Below, piece after piece: positions 28,367 through 37,323 of a stretch of DNA of 64,000 bases. Each line of letters starts with the position of its first letter. The first letter of the stretch is position 1. The notes under the pieces are model-generated. The model was not told where the DNA came from. It did not search any database and saw only the letters and a program-made list of their open reading frames with translations. Position numbers and translations under genes: made by a program. Origin of the DNA: Paenarthrobacter aurescens (GTDB lineage: Bacteria > Actinomycetota > Actinomycetes > Actinomycetales > Micrococcaceae); contig NZ_CP157456.1 in assembly GCF_041549525.1 (NCBI RefSeq), positions 1,178,001-1,242,000 on the forward strand. Direction: 5' to 3'.

Positions 28367-29034
28367 TCCAACTCGTAGCCTGCGATATGGCCGGAACCAC
28401 CATTGACGAACACGGCGACGTTTACGTAGCCCTCGCCCGCTGTGTGGAAGAAACCGGGGTGACCACCACTGCGGAGGCTGTGCAGGAATGGATGGGTGCG
28501 GACAAAGTTGAAGCCATCACGGCTCTCATTGAAGCCGGGGGAGGCGCTGCTACTGCAGAAGTTGTCTCTGCTGCGTTTTCACGCTTCAAGGAATTGCTCG
28601 TTGAGTTCTACGACGCCAACCCGCCGGTGGCGCTTGAAGGCGTGGAAGAAGCGTTCCGCGAACTCCGCCGCCAAGGGATCAAGGTGGCCCTGACCACCGG
28701 CTTCTCACGCGACGTCGCCCAACCGCTCCTTGAGCGGCTGGGCTGGGGCGTGGACGGCGATATCCTGCTGGACGCCGTCGTATGCTCGGACGAAGTAGCC
28801 GCGGGACGGCCCGCGCCGCACATGATCCACCGGGCCATGGAGCTCACCGGCGTGCAGGACGTCCGCGCCGTGATCGCTGCCGGCGATACCGTGAACGACC
28901 TCGCCGCTGCGAACAATGCCGGCGTCACCGCCGTCGGCGTGCTGACGGGCAAGCTGGACCGGGACGCCTTGGCCGCGCACCCCCACCACCACATTCTGGA
29001 TGGGGTCAAGGACATCCCGGCGCTGGTGTCCTAG
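28363..29034 (+). CDS. Phosphonatase-like HAD hydrolase
   Basis: A 223-residue HAD-superfamily enzyme. Motif I is VACDMAGTTIDEHG (nucleophile Asp in DMAGTT, the phosphonatase/PhnX-type variant), motif II ALTTGFSRDVA, and motif IV VIAAGDTVNDLAAANNAGVT. The group (TIGR03351-like) is related to phosphonoacetaldehyde hydrolase. In context it should cleave the C-P bond of the aldehyde made by the FAD oxidoreductase and release phosphate. AAGGAG is well placed and the ATG overlaps the GntR stop. PhnX itself uses a Schiff-base lysine in the cap domain; I cannot assign one here. Confidence 0.85.
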   Translation: MIQLVACDMAGTTIDEHGDVYVALARCVEETGVTTTAEAVQEWMGADKVEAITALIEAGGGAATAEVVSAAFSRFKELLVEFYDANPPVALEGVEEAFRELRRQGIKVALTTGFSRDVAQPLLERLGWGVDGDILLDAVVCSDEVAAGRPAPHMIHRAMELTGVQDVRAVIAAGDTVNDLAAANNAGVTAVGVLTGKLDRDALAAHPHHHILDGVKDIPALVS

Positions 29035-29080
29035 CAGCCCGCGTTTGGTGGGGGACGTCCGGCATGGAAGATTGGAACCC

Positions 29081-29521
29081 GTGAAATTCCTGCACCCGTC
29101 TCCCACATCCTCTGCCCGCGGTGTCACCATCCTGCGGGTGGTGTTCGGTGCGCTGCTGATGGTGCATGGCTTCCAAAAGTTCATGGCCGGGCATGCTGCG
29201 TTCGCCGCATCCGTCGCCGCCATGGGTGTGCAGAAGCCGGAGATTGTGGCGTGGTTGGTGATCGCCGGTGAACTGGGTTTGGGCCTGCTCCTGGTCCTCG
29301 GCGCACTGACCCGCGTAGCTGGATTCCTCGCGGCCATCATGTTCGCGGGGATCTGGTTCGTCACCGAAGCAGGAAAACCCCTGCTCACGGACAAGTCCGG
29401 TGTGACCGCCGAACTCCTGATCATCTATGTGGCCATCTCCATAGCGTTCGTGTTCCTCGGACCCGGCGCACTTTCATTGGACCGCAAGCTGGCGAGGCAG
29501 TCGGCTCGCGCTGGCCGTTAA
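29081..29521 (+). CDS. DoxX-family membrane protein
   Basis: It has 146 residues with four predicted helices. The DoxX hallmarks are GVTILRVVFGALLMVHGFQK at the N-terminus, AGELGLGLLLVLGALTRVAG in the middle and FAGIWFVTEAGK. Family members are linked to quinone or thiol redox chemistry in the membrane, but none is specific. The GTG at 29081 has GGAAC upstream. It follows the phosphonatase-like gene by 46 nt, probably on the same transcript. Confidence 0.85.
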   Translation: MKFLHPSPTSSARGVTILRVVFGALLMVHGFQKFMAGHAAFAASVAAMGVQKPEIVAWLVIAGELGLGLLLVLGALTRVAGFLAAIMFAGIWFVTEAGKPLLTDKSGVTAELLIIYVAISIAFVFLGPGALSLDRKLARQSARAGR

Positions 29522-29535
29522 CCCGATCGGGTTAA
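29518..29535. terminator. 18-bp perfect palindrome over the doxX stop codon
   Basis: TTAACCCGATCGGGTTAA is fully self-complementary; its first bases include the TAA stop of the DoxX gene. It may act as a short terminator between the convergent doxX and oxidoreductase genes, or as a protein site; sequence alone does not decide. Confidence 0.45.
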
Positions 29536-29569
29536 ATCACGACGGCGGCACGCGCCGCCCGGGGCTGCG

Positions 29570-30640
29570 TCAGCGGGCGTCGTTGGGGTAGCGAATCCCC
29601 AGCTGCGACCGTACCCCGTCAAAGAGGCGCATGACGTTGACGGAGTCCTCCAACGGCATGACCGGGCTTTCGGTGAGGCCTTGCTGGATGCATCGGGTCA
29701 CTTCGCGGAGCTCATAGGTGTACCCAATGCCCACAACATCGAAGTGCTCGCGCCGTGGCTCGTCCCATCCAACCCGGATCATCAGCTCGCGGGGGTTGTT
29801 CACCGAGCCAACGGTCTGCAGGAAACCGAGCCCGCCAGCCACAGTGGCCGTCCGGGGACCATGGGCCATCAGCGAGGACGTTAGTTGCGCCTGTGCACCG
29901 GTGTCATAACCGAGGGTCAGTGCGTTCTGGCTATCAACACCGTCGTCGTTGAGCGTGCCGATCGCTGTGACGGACTGCGGGAAGCCCAGTGTTCCCAAAG
30001 CCCAGAGCAGCGGGTAGACGGTGATGTCCAGGAGCGCTCCGCCGCCGTCGTTGAGGGCCCAGATTCGTGCGGCGGGATCGTATGGTGCGGGGAAGCCGAG
30101 ATCCGCGCTCACCCACTGGATCTGTCCAAGCTCGCCGGATGCGGCAATCTCAAAGGCCCGCTGCATGCTCGGCAGGAAGCGGCTCCACACCGCCTCCATG
30201 AAGAACACGTTCTGCTCCCGGGCGAGCTTCACCAGTTCGGTGGCTTCCCGGGCGTTAATGGTGAGCGCTTTCTCGCACAGGACATGCTTGCCGGCACGCA
30301 GAGCTGCTGAGGCGATCTGGAAGTGCTGGGCATGGGGAGTTGCTACATAGACCACGTCCACGGCGGGATCCTCGAACAAACGCTGGTAGCCGGGTACACC
30401 GCCGTCGTCCCCGTAGCCCTTGGTGAAGCCAAGCGCATGGACGAACGCATCCGCGGCAGCCTGGGTGCGGGAGCTCACGGCATACAACTCCGCGTCTTCC
30501 AGCAGTGCCAGGTCCTGGGAAACACTGTTGGCGATGTTGCCCGTGGACACCACACCCCACCGCAGCGTACGCCCGGTTGCTGCCCGGGGATCCTGGTTGG
30601 TTTGGGTGGAAAGCCACGGCACGGCAATAGGAAGTGTCAT
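29570..30640 (-). CDS. Gfo/Idh/MocA-family NAD(P)-dependent oxidoreductase
   Basis: A 356-residue soluble dehydrogenase. The Rossmann start is LRWGVVSTGNIANSVSQDL, the signature VDVVYVATPHAQHFQIASAA is followed by KHVLCEKALTINAREA with the EKP-type lysine (here EKA), and the C-terminal fold contains ALLDITVYPLLWALGTLGFP. The EKA in place of EKP is a mild deviation. The family acts on sugars, inositols and trans-dihydrodiols; the substrate is not evident. GAGAGG lies 9 nt before the ATG at 30640. Single gene, convergent with doxX. Confidence 0.85.
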   Translation of the reverse strand: MTLPIAVPWLSTQTNQDPRAATGRTLRWGVVSTGNIANSVSQDLALLEDAELYAVSSRTQAAADAFVHALGFTKGYGDDGGVPGYQRLFEDPAVDVVYVATPHAQHFQIASAALRAGKHVLCEKALTINAREATELVKLAREQNVFFMEAVWSRFLPSMQRAFEIAASGELGQIQWVSADLGFPAPYDPAARIWALNDGGGALLDITVYPLLWALGTLGFPQSVTAIGTLNDDGVDSQNALTLGYDTGAQAQLTSSLMAHGPRTATVAGGLGFLQTVGSVNNPRELMIRVGWDEPRREHFDVVGIGYTYELREVTRCIQQGLTESPVMPLEDSVNVMRLFDGVRSQLGIRYPNDAR

Positions 30641-30656
30641 GCCGTTCATCCTCTCA

Positions 30657-30688
30657 TTACCCGGTTGCGAGGTTACCCGGTTGCGAGG
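30657..30688. repeat. 16-bp perfect tandem repeat
   Basis: TTACCCGGTTGCGAGG occurs twice without a gap (30657-30672, 30673-30688), immediately upstream of the Gfo/Idh/MocA gene's ribosome site. In the following ~110 nt the heptamer GGTGCGC recurs five times, including two related units beginning GGTGCGCCCGGCGG (from 30733 and 30777), so the whole gap is internally repetitive. Confidence 0.75.
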
Positions 30689-30805
30689 ACGTGGTGCGCA
30701 CCCTTTTGCGCCAATCGCTGCCGTAACCTCTGGTGCGCCCGGCGGCAACGGGTGCGCAGCCGGCGAACATGGGGTGCGCCCGGCGGGATCGGGTGCGCGT
30801 CAAGG

Positions 30806-31498
30806 TCATCGACGCGATCCGGTTCTGACCTCCTCGGTGAGCCTGCCCTGCTGAAGCCGGAAGCAACGCTCGGTTTTCTGCGCCAGGCTGCGGTCATGCG
30901 TGACCACCAGGATGGTGGTGTTGTGATCGCGGCTCAGGGAGCTCAACAGCTCGATGATGTGCTCGCCGGTTTGCTCATCCAGGTTTCCGGTGGGCTCATC
31001 GGCGAGGATCAGCTTGGGTTGGTTGGCCAAAGCACGGGCAATCGCCACACGCTGCTGTTCGCCACCGGACAAGCGGTTGGTGCGGCGCGAGTGCTTCTCC
31101 GGATCCAGCTGTACTTGCTCCAAGAGCTCCTTGGCCTGCTGCAGCCTGGCCGCCTTGCGGACACCGGCGAACTCCATGGGCAGCATCACGTTGTCCACTG
31201 CGCTGAGGTTGGGGATCAGGTTGAACTGCTGGAACACGAACCCGATGTCCCGGCGGCGGTACTCCGTCAGTTTGCCGTCCGGCAGGCCGGCGAGGCTGAC
31301 GCCATCCACGACGACGTCTCCGGAGGTAGGTTTGTCCAGCGCCCCTAGGAGGGACAACAGAGTGCTCTTGCCGCTGCCGCTCTTGCCCACGATGGACGCC
31401 AGCGTGCCCTTCTCCAGCTCGAAGCTGACGCCGTTGACCGGCTTGATGGTCCGGTCACCGGACTTGAACTGACGGACCAGGTCCTTGACTACAATCAC
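30806..31498 (-). CDS. MacB/LolD-type ABC transporter ATP-binding protein
   Basis: A 230-residue ATPase. Walker A is GKSGSGKSTLL, the family-typical GFVFQQFNLIPNLSAVDNVM follows, signature RLSGGEQQRVAIARAL, Walker B LILADEPTGNLD and H-loop LVVTHDRSLA. The GNLD Walker B ending is characteristic of the MacB/LolD/FtsE-like group that works with FtsX-fold permeases. The GTG start at 31498 is two bases from the stop of the permease gene, so both form one unit. It drives mechanotransmission rather than classical import. Confidence 0.92.
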   Translation of the reverse strand: MIVVKDLVRQFKSGDRTIKPVNGVSFELEKGTLASIVGKSGSGKSTLLSLLGALDKPTSGDVVVDGVSLAGLPDGKLTEYRRRDIGFVFQQFNLIPNLSAVDNVMLPMEFAGVRKAARLQQAKELLEQVQLDPEKHSRRTNRLSGGEQQRVAIARALANQPKLILADEPTGNLDEQTGEHIIELLSSLSRDHNTTILVVTHDRSLAQKTERCFRLQQGRLTEEVRTGSRR

Positions 31499-31500
31499 GG

Positions 31501-32964
31501 CTATTCTCCTCGGAGTACTTCGATGGGACGGATACGGGCGGTCAGCAAAGCCGGGACAAGCGCGCCGATGATGGCTACTGCGAACACGGCCGCGATGCCT
31601 GCAGCGAGCACGCCGGGGGAGACACTGGCTGTGACCGAGGTGAGGAGCTGGGACGCGCCGCCGAACGGACCACCCTGGCCGCCTCCCATGCCGCCACCGG
31701 GCATCCCGCCACCAGGAACTGCGCCGTTAGGCATGGCCCCGGCAAGTCCTCCGCCGCGCTGGGTGGTGGTGGCCGCCGTCGTGGTGGTGTTCGAACTGAT
31801 GAGGGCCGAGGCGATGCCGCCGCTGGCCAGTGAAGCAATCACGGCACCCACAACACTGCCAAGGGCAACCAGGACCAACGACTCAAGGACGAACTGCAGC
31901 CCGATGGTTCGGTTCCGGGCTCCGATGGCTTTCAGGACGCCGATTTCGCGGCGGCGCTCGCGGACCAACATGACCATGATGAGCAGGATGATGATTCCGG
32001 CAGTTGCCAGGGCTGCAATGAAGGCGATGAGTGAGATGTTCTTGACGCTGTCCAGTGAACTGACGGCTGTTTCCAGGTTGCGCTGGCCCTGGGTGACGTC
32101 GGCTTTGTCTGTACCGAGTGCGTCCTGAACGGCGGTCTTGGTGCCTTCCACGTTTTCCATGCTGTTGACCGTGACGATCATGCTGGAGAGTTCATCCGGT
32201 GTCCCGGCCAGCGTTTGGGCTTCGGGGAGGGTCACGTAAACGGCGTTGTTGCCAAAGGTGGTTCCGGCGTCGAAAACGCCTGCCACGGTGAAGGACTTGT
32301 CCTGGATGGTGAACGTGGAGCCCACCGTCAGGCTGTTCTTTTCGGCCAGCGACGTGCCTACAAGCGCTTTGGCATCAGCGGCACTGTAGTCGCCCAGGCC
32401 GGTGCCGCTGGTGATGTTCAACGCTTTGCCTGTGTTGTCCACCTCAGCGCCAATGCCGGTGGCGGTGATGGGCAGGGCGCGGGCCGGCTGCGGGGTGGTT
32501 GTACCTGTGGTTCCGCTCGCATTGTTGCGGTTGCCCAGAGTACCGGCGTCGACGGCGGCCGTCAGGTTGGTGCTGACGGTCGCCTGCTGCCCGCCCGGGC
32601 CAAAGCCGCCACCAGGGCCGGCCTGCTGGGTGGTGGTTGAGTCCGTGGTTGCCGTAGTTGTTGTCTGGAGGCGCAACGCCTTGGTACCAACTACAGAGGT
32701 CACATTGGCGACCGATGCCGCAGTCTCAGCTTCCGCCGTCGTGAGTGGTTCGCCGCCGCCTTCAAAGCCTTGACCACCCGCCGGATTCACCGTCAGGGTG
32801 GTCCCCACCGAAGCATTCAGCTCCTGGACCTTCGCACCCACGGCCTGGTTGGCCACGAGCATGGCCAACGCCAGTCCGATGGCTACGGCCAGGACGGCAA
32901 CAACCGCCGCCGTTCTGATTTTGTTGCGGAAGGCATTGCCTACGCTTCGGGCAAGGACGCTCAC
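31501..32964 (-). CDS. FtsX/MacB-type ABC transporter permease with Gly/Met-rich insert
   Basis: A 487-residue permease with the MacB layout: TM1 (AAVVAVLAVAIGLALAMLVA), a large extracytoplasmic domain, then TM2-TM4 near the C-terminus with VRERRREIGVLKAIGARNRT between TM2 and TM3. Two low-complexity insertions are present: a Thr/Gln/Gly stretch in the large domain (TTQQAGPGGGFGPGGQQ) and a ~45-residue Gly/Met/Pro stretch before the last helix (GGGMPGGGMGGGQGGPFGG), both outside the membrane. No MacA-like adaptor is adjacent. The substrate may be a peptide or lipid. The GTG at 32964 follows GGAG by 4 nt. Confidence 0.85.
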   Translation of the reverse strand: MSVLARSVGNAFRNKIRTAAVVAVLAVAIGLALAMLVANQAVGAKVQELNASVGTTLTVNPAGGQGFEGGGEPLTTAEAETAASVANVTSVVGTKALRLQTTTTATTDSTTTQQAGPGGGFGPGGQQATVSTNLTAAVDAGTLGNRNNASGTTGTTTPQPARALPITATGIGAEVDNTGKALNITSGTGLGDYSAADAKALVGTSLAEKNSLTVGSTFTIQDKSFTVAGVFDAGTTFGNNAVYVTLPEAQTLAGTPDELSSMIVTVNSMENVEGTKTAVQDALGTDKADVTQGQRNLETAVSSLDSVKNISLIAFIAALATAGIIILLIMVMLVRERRREIGVLKAIGARNRTIGLQFVLESLVLVALGSVVGAVIASLASGGIASALISSNTTTTAATTTQRGGGLAGAMPNGAVPGGGMPGGGMGGGQGGPFGGASQLLTSVTASVSPGVLAAGIAAVFAVAIIGALVPALLTARIRPIEVLRGE

Positions 32965-33115
32965 GTTTCTCCTCTGGACCTGCAAGTCTGGTGAGCCCAC
33001 TGGACGTGGGCTGCAGATCCAAGACTCGTCAGTGCTGCTGTGCGGGAAGCCTGCCGAAGCTATGCGTGGGCTGTGAAAGCGGCGGTTCCTTCGGATCAGA
33101 ATGTGGGCAATGCGA

Positions 33116-33149
33116 AAGCCCCGGCCCGCTGGGAAGCGGACCGGGGCTT
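33116..33149 (-). terminator. Terminator of the mmsA-mmsB-chvE operon
   Basis: AAGCCCCGGCCCGCT (33116-33130) pairs with AGCGGACCGGGGCTT (33135-33149), one mismatch, loop of 4, lying 23 nt past the chvE stop on the minus strand. A smaller hairpin AGCCCAC/GTGGGCT (32994-33012) sits in the leader of the neighbouring permease gene. Confidence 0.8.
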
Positions 33150-33172
33150 GCTTGTGGTGCTGCTAAACGGTG

Positions 33173-34270
33173 TTACTTGGTGATCGGGCCGAGTACCGGA
33201 TCGTCAACGTAAGCGGTCTTGACGTTCTCTGCCGTAACGATCTGCGGCGGGAGGAGGTAAGCCGGAACGGTCTTGACGCCGTTGTTGTAGGAGTCCTTGT
33301 CGTTGATTTCCAGTTCCTTACCGGCCTGGAGGTCCTTCACCATGGTGATGGCGTGCTCAACGAGCTTGCGGGTGTCCTTGTTGATGGTGGAGTACTGCTC
33401 ACCGGCGATGATCGACTTCACGGACTCAACTTCGGAGTCCTGGCCGGTCACGACGGGGAGCGGCTTGCCGGCGGCCTTGACGGACGTCAGCACTGCGCGG
33501 GCCAGGGTGTCGTTCGGGGAGAGAACGCCGTCCAAGGAAGCGGTACCGTAGCTGCCGGTCAGCAGGGTGTCAGCGCGACGCTGGGCGTTTTCTGCCTTCC
33601 AGCCCTGGGTAACAGCCTGCTCGAACGAGGTCTGGCCGGAGACAACCTTGAGGGTGCCGTCGTCGATCTTCGGCTTCAGGACGCTCATGGCGCCGTCGAA
33701 GAAGACCTTCGCGTTGGCATCATCGGGGGAACCGGCAAAGAGCTCAACGTTGTACGGTCCGGTGGCCTTCTTGGCCTTCATTCCGTCCAACAGTGCCTGG
33801 CCCTGGAGTTCGCCAACCTTGAAGTTGTCGTAGGCCACGTAGTAGTCCACGTTCTCGGTGTTCAGGAGCAGACGGTCATAAGCAATGACGGTTGCGCCGG
33901 AGTCCTTGGCCTGCTGGAGCTGCGTACCCAGCTGGGCGCCGTCGATAGCACCGACGATGATGACCTTGGCACCCTTGGTGACCATGGCGCTGATCTGGTT
34001 CTGCTGCTCGGACACGCCGCCGTTGGCGAACTGGACGTCCGGCTTGAAGCCGGCGCTGGTGAGGCCGTCGTTGAACAGCTTCTCCGCGAGGACCCAGTTT
34101 TCACTGGTCTTCTGCGGAAGTGCGACGCCGATCAGCGAGTCCTTGGGGAACGCTTCCCCGCCTGCCGTGCTGGTGCTTGAGCCGCTGTCAGTGCGGCCGC
34201 AGGCTGTCAGCGCCAGTGCCGCGATGGCAGCGACTGCTGCTGCCTTTCCTGCTTTACCAAACATTCGCAT
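33173..34270 (-). CDS. chvE: Multiple-sugar ABC transporter substrate-binding lipoprotein, ChvE-like
   Basis: A 365-residue exported protein with lipobox LALTACGR. The mature part is a type I periplasmic binding fold of the ChvE/XylF group: LIGVALPQKTSENWVLAEKL, AKVIIVGAIDGAQLGTQLQQ, TVIAYDRLLLNTENVDYYVA, DGVLSPNDTLARAVL and PVVTGQDSEVESVKSIIAGE. It captures aldoses such as glucose, galactose, xylose or arabinose for the MmsAB importer. The ATG at 34270 has AGAAAG about 9 nt upstream; a GTG four codons earlier has no ribosome site. Last gene of its operon, unlike the usual chvE-first order. Confidence 0.9.
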   Translation of the reverse strand: MRMFGKAGKAAAVAAIAALALTACGRTDSGSSTSTAGGEAFPKDSLIGVALPQKTSENWVLAEKLFNDGLTSAGFKPDVQFANGGVSEQQNQISAMVTKGAKVIIVGAIDGAQLGTQLQQAKDSGATVIAYDRLLLNTENVDYYVAYDNFKVGELQGQALLDGMKAKKATGPYNVELFAGSPDDANAKVFFDGAMSVLKPKIDDGTLKVVSGQTSFEQAVTQGWKAENAQRRADTLLTGSYGTASLDGVLSPNDTLARAVLTSVKAAGKPLPVVTGQDSEVESVKSIIAGEQYSTINKDTRKLVEHAITMVKDLQAGKELEINDKDSYNNGVKTVPAYLLPPQIVTAENVKTAYVDDPVLGPITK

Positions 34271-34324
34271 ATCTTGGTTCACTTTCTGTGTGGGTGGGGT
34301 GGAGCGAGTCTGTTAGGAAGCGGA

Positions 34325-35593
34325 TTACGCTTCCTTGGAGATGACCTCTTTGGTGGATGTGGTTTCGTCGGGCTTGATCTCGTTGTTCCGCTGGAAGTTC
34401 TTCATCAGCAGGCCAGTAATGGACCGCTTTCCCTGGGACTTGTTGTAAACATCGAAGGCCACTGCTGCCAGGAGCACCAGGCCCTTGATGATCTGGGTGA
34501 GGTCGGCGCCCACACCCAGGAGCTGGAGGCCGTTGTTCAGCACTGCCATCACCAGGCCACCAACGATCGAGCCGATCACGGTGCCAACACCGCCGGTTAC
34601 GGCGGCGCCGCCGATGAAGACTGCGGCAATGGCGTCCAGTTCCCAACCGACGCCGTCAAAGGGACCGGAGGCGGTGGAGCGGCCAACGAAGATCATGCCG
34701 GCCAGGCCCGCCAGGACGGACATGTTCATCATGACCAGGAAGTTGACCTTCTTGGACTGCACGCCGGAAAGCTCTGCTGCGTGGCGGTTGCCACCCACTG
34801 CGTAGACGTGGCGGCCGAGGACGGTCTTGTCAGCAATGAAGCCGTAGATGAGGACCAGCACCGCGAGGATCAGGCCGGGGATGGGGAAGGACGTTCCGGG
34901 GCGGCCCGTGGCGAAGAGGTACGTGGCGTAGAGGATGGCACCGCAGATCAGGACCAGCTTGGTGACCTCAACCCAGAGCTCGGGAACATCTGCGCCGAGC
35001 GCCTTGCTGGTGGCACGGGCACGGAGGGACATGATGACCACAAAAGCGACGGCAATCAGGCCGAGCAGGAGCGTGAGGTTGTTGAAGCCGGTGTTGGGGC
35101 CAACTTCGGGGAGGTAGCCGGAGCCCAGGAACTGGAATTCCTTGGGTACGGGGATGGTGTTGGACTTACCGACAAACTGGTTGAAACCGCGGAACAGGAG
35201 CATGCCGGCCAAGGTCACGATGAAGGCCGGAATGCCCACATACGCCACCCAGAACCCTTGCCAGGCCCCGATCACCGCGCCAAGGACCAGGCCGAACAGC
35301 ACGCCGGCCCACCAGGGGAAACCCCAGTCCCGCATTGCCAGGGCAACGAACACGCCCACGAATGCGGCCACGGAACCTACGGAAAGGTCGATGTGGCCGG
35401 CGATGATGACCAGCACCATACCGATGGCCAGGATCAGGATGTAGGAGTTGCCGTTGAACAGGTTGATCACGTTGCCGGGGGTCAGGGTGCGTCCCTCGGT
35501 GAAGATCTGGAAGAAGACGATAAGTGCCACCAGGGCGAAGATCATGCCGAACTGGCGGGTATTGCCACCAAAGAGCTTCTTGAGCGCGTTCAT
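34325..35593 (-). CDS. mmsB: Multiple-monosaccharide ABC transporter permease
   Basis: A 422-residue permease of the ribose/xylose branch (GguB/MmsB type) with about ten helices. Diagnostic stretches are GMVLVIIAGHIDLSVGSVAA, AYVGIPAFIVTLAGMLLFRG and VYAVGGNRHAAELSGVQSKK, the family's cytoplasmic EAA-like loop. It lies 44 nt after mmsA and 54 nt before chvE. It forms the sugar channel together with the fused ATPase. Confidence 0.93.
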   Translation of the reverse strand: MNALKKLFGGNTRQFGMIFALVALIVFFQIFTEGRTLTPGNVINLFNGNSYILILAIGMVLVIIAGHIDLSVGSVAAFVGVFVALAMRDWGFPWWAGVLFGLVLGAVIGAWQGFWVAYVGIPAFIVTLAGMLLFRGFNQFVGKSNTIPVPKEFQFLGSGYLPEVGPNTGFNNLTLLLGLIAVAFVVIMSLRARATSKALGADVPELWVEVTKLVLICGAILYATYLFATGRPGTSFPIPGLILAVLVLIYGFIADKTVLGRHVYAVGGNRHAAELSGVQSKKVNFLVMMNMSVLAGLAGMIFVGRSTASGPFDGVGWELDAIAAVFIGGAAVTGGVGTVIGSIVGGLVMAVLNNGLQLLGVGADLTQIIKGLVLLAAVAFDVYNKSQGKRSITGLLMKNFQRNNEIKPDETTSTKEVISKEA

Positions 35594-35637
35594 TGTTTAG
35601 GTCCTTGTGTCAGGAAGGGGTGAGGCTGTGCCATCGG

Positions 35638-37194
35638 TCAGGCTGTCTTGCGGGCGGAAGTCATGAGCTTCATGAGGCTTTCCTGGCTTGCTTCGTTTTT
35701 GTCCAGGACGCCGGTGATGGCGCCCTCGAAGATGGTGTAAATACGGTCGGACAGGCCCAGGAGCTCAGGAAGCTCCGAGGAAATGACAATCACTCCCTTG
35801 CCTTGGTTCGCCAGCTTCTGGATGATGCCGTAGATCTCATACTTGGCGCCGACGTCAATGCCACGCGTAGGTTCGTCCAGGATCAGCAGATCCGGATCAG
35901 TGAACATCCACTTGGCCAGGACCACCTTTTGCTGGTTGCCACCGGAAAGCTTGGCAACACCCTCTTCCACGGAAGGGGTCTTGGTGCGCAACGACTTCCG
36001 GTACTCCTCGGCAACGGAGAATTCCTTGCGGGTGTCCACTACGGAGTAGTTGCTGATCTTGTTCAACGCTGCAGAGACCGTGGTGGTCTTGATGTCATCC
36101 AGCAGGTTCAACCCCAGGGATTTGCGGTCCTCCGTGACGTAACCGAGTCCGGCGTCGATCGCTTGTTTGACCGAGCGGAGCTGGACCGGCTTGCCGTCCT
36201 TGTACACCTGACCCTTGATGAAGCGTCCGTAGGAGTGGCCGAACAAGGAACGGGCGAGTTCGGTCCGACCAGCGCCCATGAGGCCGGCGAAACCAACAAT
36301 TTCACCGCGGCGTACAAAGAAGTTCGAACCCTTGCAGATCAGGCGGTCCTGAATCTGGGGGTGGCCCACTGTCCAGTCCTTGACCTCGAAAAAGACCTCA
36401 CCGATCTTCGGTTCGTGGTCCGGGAAGCGGGACTCCAGGGTCCTGCCCACCATGCCCTTGATGATGCGGTCCTCATCGACGCCGTCGCGCTTGACGTTGA
36501 GCGTTTCGATCGACTTGCCGTCGCGGATGATGGTGATCTCGTCCGCGATCTGTTCGATCTCGTTGAGCTTGTGGGAAATGATGATCGAGGTGATGCCCCG
36601 GCCCTTCAACCCAAGGATCAGGTCCAGCAGGTGCTGGGAGTCTGATTCGTTCAGTGCCGCAGTGGGCTCGTCCAGGATCAGGAGCTTCACGGACTTGTTC
36701 AGCGCCTTGGCAATCTCCACCAGCTGCTGCTTGCCTACGCCGATTTCCTTGATGGGGGTGTCCGGGTCTTCGCGCAAGCCCACACGGGCCAGCAGTTCCA
36801 GGGAACGCTTCCGCGCCTCTGCCCAGTCGATCACACCCCACTTGGTGGGCTCGTTGCCCAGGAAGATGTTCTCCATGATGGACAGTTCCGGGATCAAGGC
36901 CAGTTCCTGGTGGATGATCACGATGCCTGCGGCTTCGCTTGCCCGGATGTCCTTGAACTGCTGCGTCTCGGCCTGGTACACGATGTCGCCCGTGTAACTG
37001 CCGTAGGGGTAGACGCCGGACAGGACCTTCATCAGGGTTGATTTCCCGGCCCCGTTTTCTCCGCAGATGGCATGGATTTCTCCGGCCATTACGCGCAGGC
37101 TCACATTCGACAAGGCCTTCACGCCTGGGAATTCCTTAGTGATCGAGCGCATCTCCAAGAGGATGGGATCACCTTGCGTGTTGAGGGATGTCAT
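35638..37194 (-). CDS. mmsA: Multiple-monosaccharide ABC transporter ATP-binding protein (two fused NBDs)
   Basis: A 518-residue double ATPase. The first domain has Walker [10 protein letters not shown], signature-like [16 protein letters not shown] and Walker [13 protein letters not shown]. The second has [15 protein letters not shown] in place of a canonical Walker A (normal for this family), signature [15 protein letters not shown] and Walker [13 protein letters not shown]. First gene of the mmsA-mmsB-chvE operon. Its promoter region carries the same 25-bp motif as the promoter of the ROK regulator upstream, so repression by that protein is likely. Confidence 0.94.
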   Translation of the reverse strand: MTSLNTQGDPILLEMRSITKEFPGVKALSNVSLRVMAGEIHAICGENGAGKSTLMKVLSGVYPYGSYTGDIVYQAETQQFKDIRASEAAGIVIIHQELALIPELSIMENIFLGNEPTKWGVIDWAEARKRSLELLARVGLREDPDTPIKEIGVGKQQLVEIAKALNKSVKLLILDEPTAALNESDSQHLLDLILGLKGRGITSIIISHKLNEIEQIADEITIIRDGKSIETLNVKRDGVDEDRIIKGMVGRTLESRFPDHEPKIGEVFFEVKDWTVGHPQIQDRLICKGSNFFVRRGEIVGFAGLMGAGRTELARSLFGHSYGRFIKGQVYKDGKPVQLRSVKQAIDAGLGYVTEDRKSLGLNLLDDIKTTTVSAALNKISNYSVVDTRKEFSVAEEYRKSLRTKTPSVEEGVAKLSGGNQQKVVLAKWMFTDPDLLILDEPTRGIDVGAKYEIYGIIQKLANQGKGVIVISSELPELLGLSDRIYTIFEGAITGVLDKNEASQESLMKLMTSARKTA

Positions 37195-37280
37195 CAGCCC
37201 TTACGCCTCCAATGCATGACTTCGTTGTCGGCCCCGCAATGGCGAGGCTGTCTGATGAAAAAGTAAACTGGATCACTGGT

Positions 37281-37305
37281 CTTGTCGTCAAGACTTGAAC
37301 GCATG
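37281..37305 (-). promoter_or_regulatory. Probable ROK-repressor operator over the mmsA promoter
   Basis: A 25-bp stretch beginning CTTGTCGTCAAGA and ending TGAACGCATG on the plus strand matches 38541-38565 at 22 of 25 positions. On the coding strand it contains TTGACG, a good -35 hexamer for mmsA. The inner part CTTGTCGTCAAG is itself nearly palindromic (CTTG/CAAG). Confidence 0.7.
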
Positions 37306-37323
37306 ATCCAGCTAACGATTTCG

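Noticed and set aside
34274..35623. Open frame of 449 codons on the plus strand
   Set aside because: Antisense to mmsB; the translation is rich in His, Gln and Asp with no known motif, typical for the complement of a membrane-protein gene.
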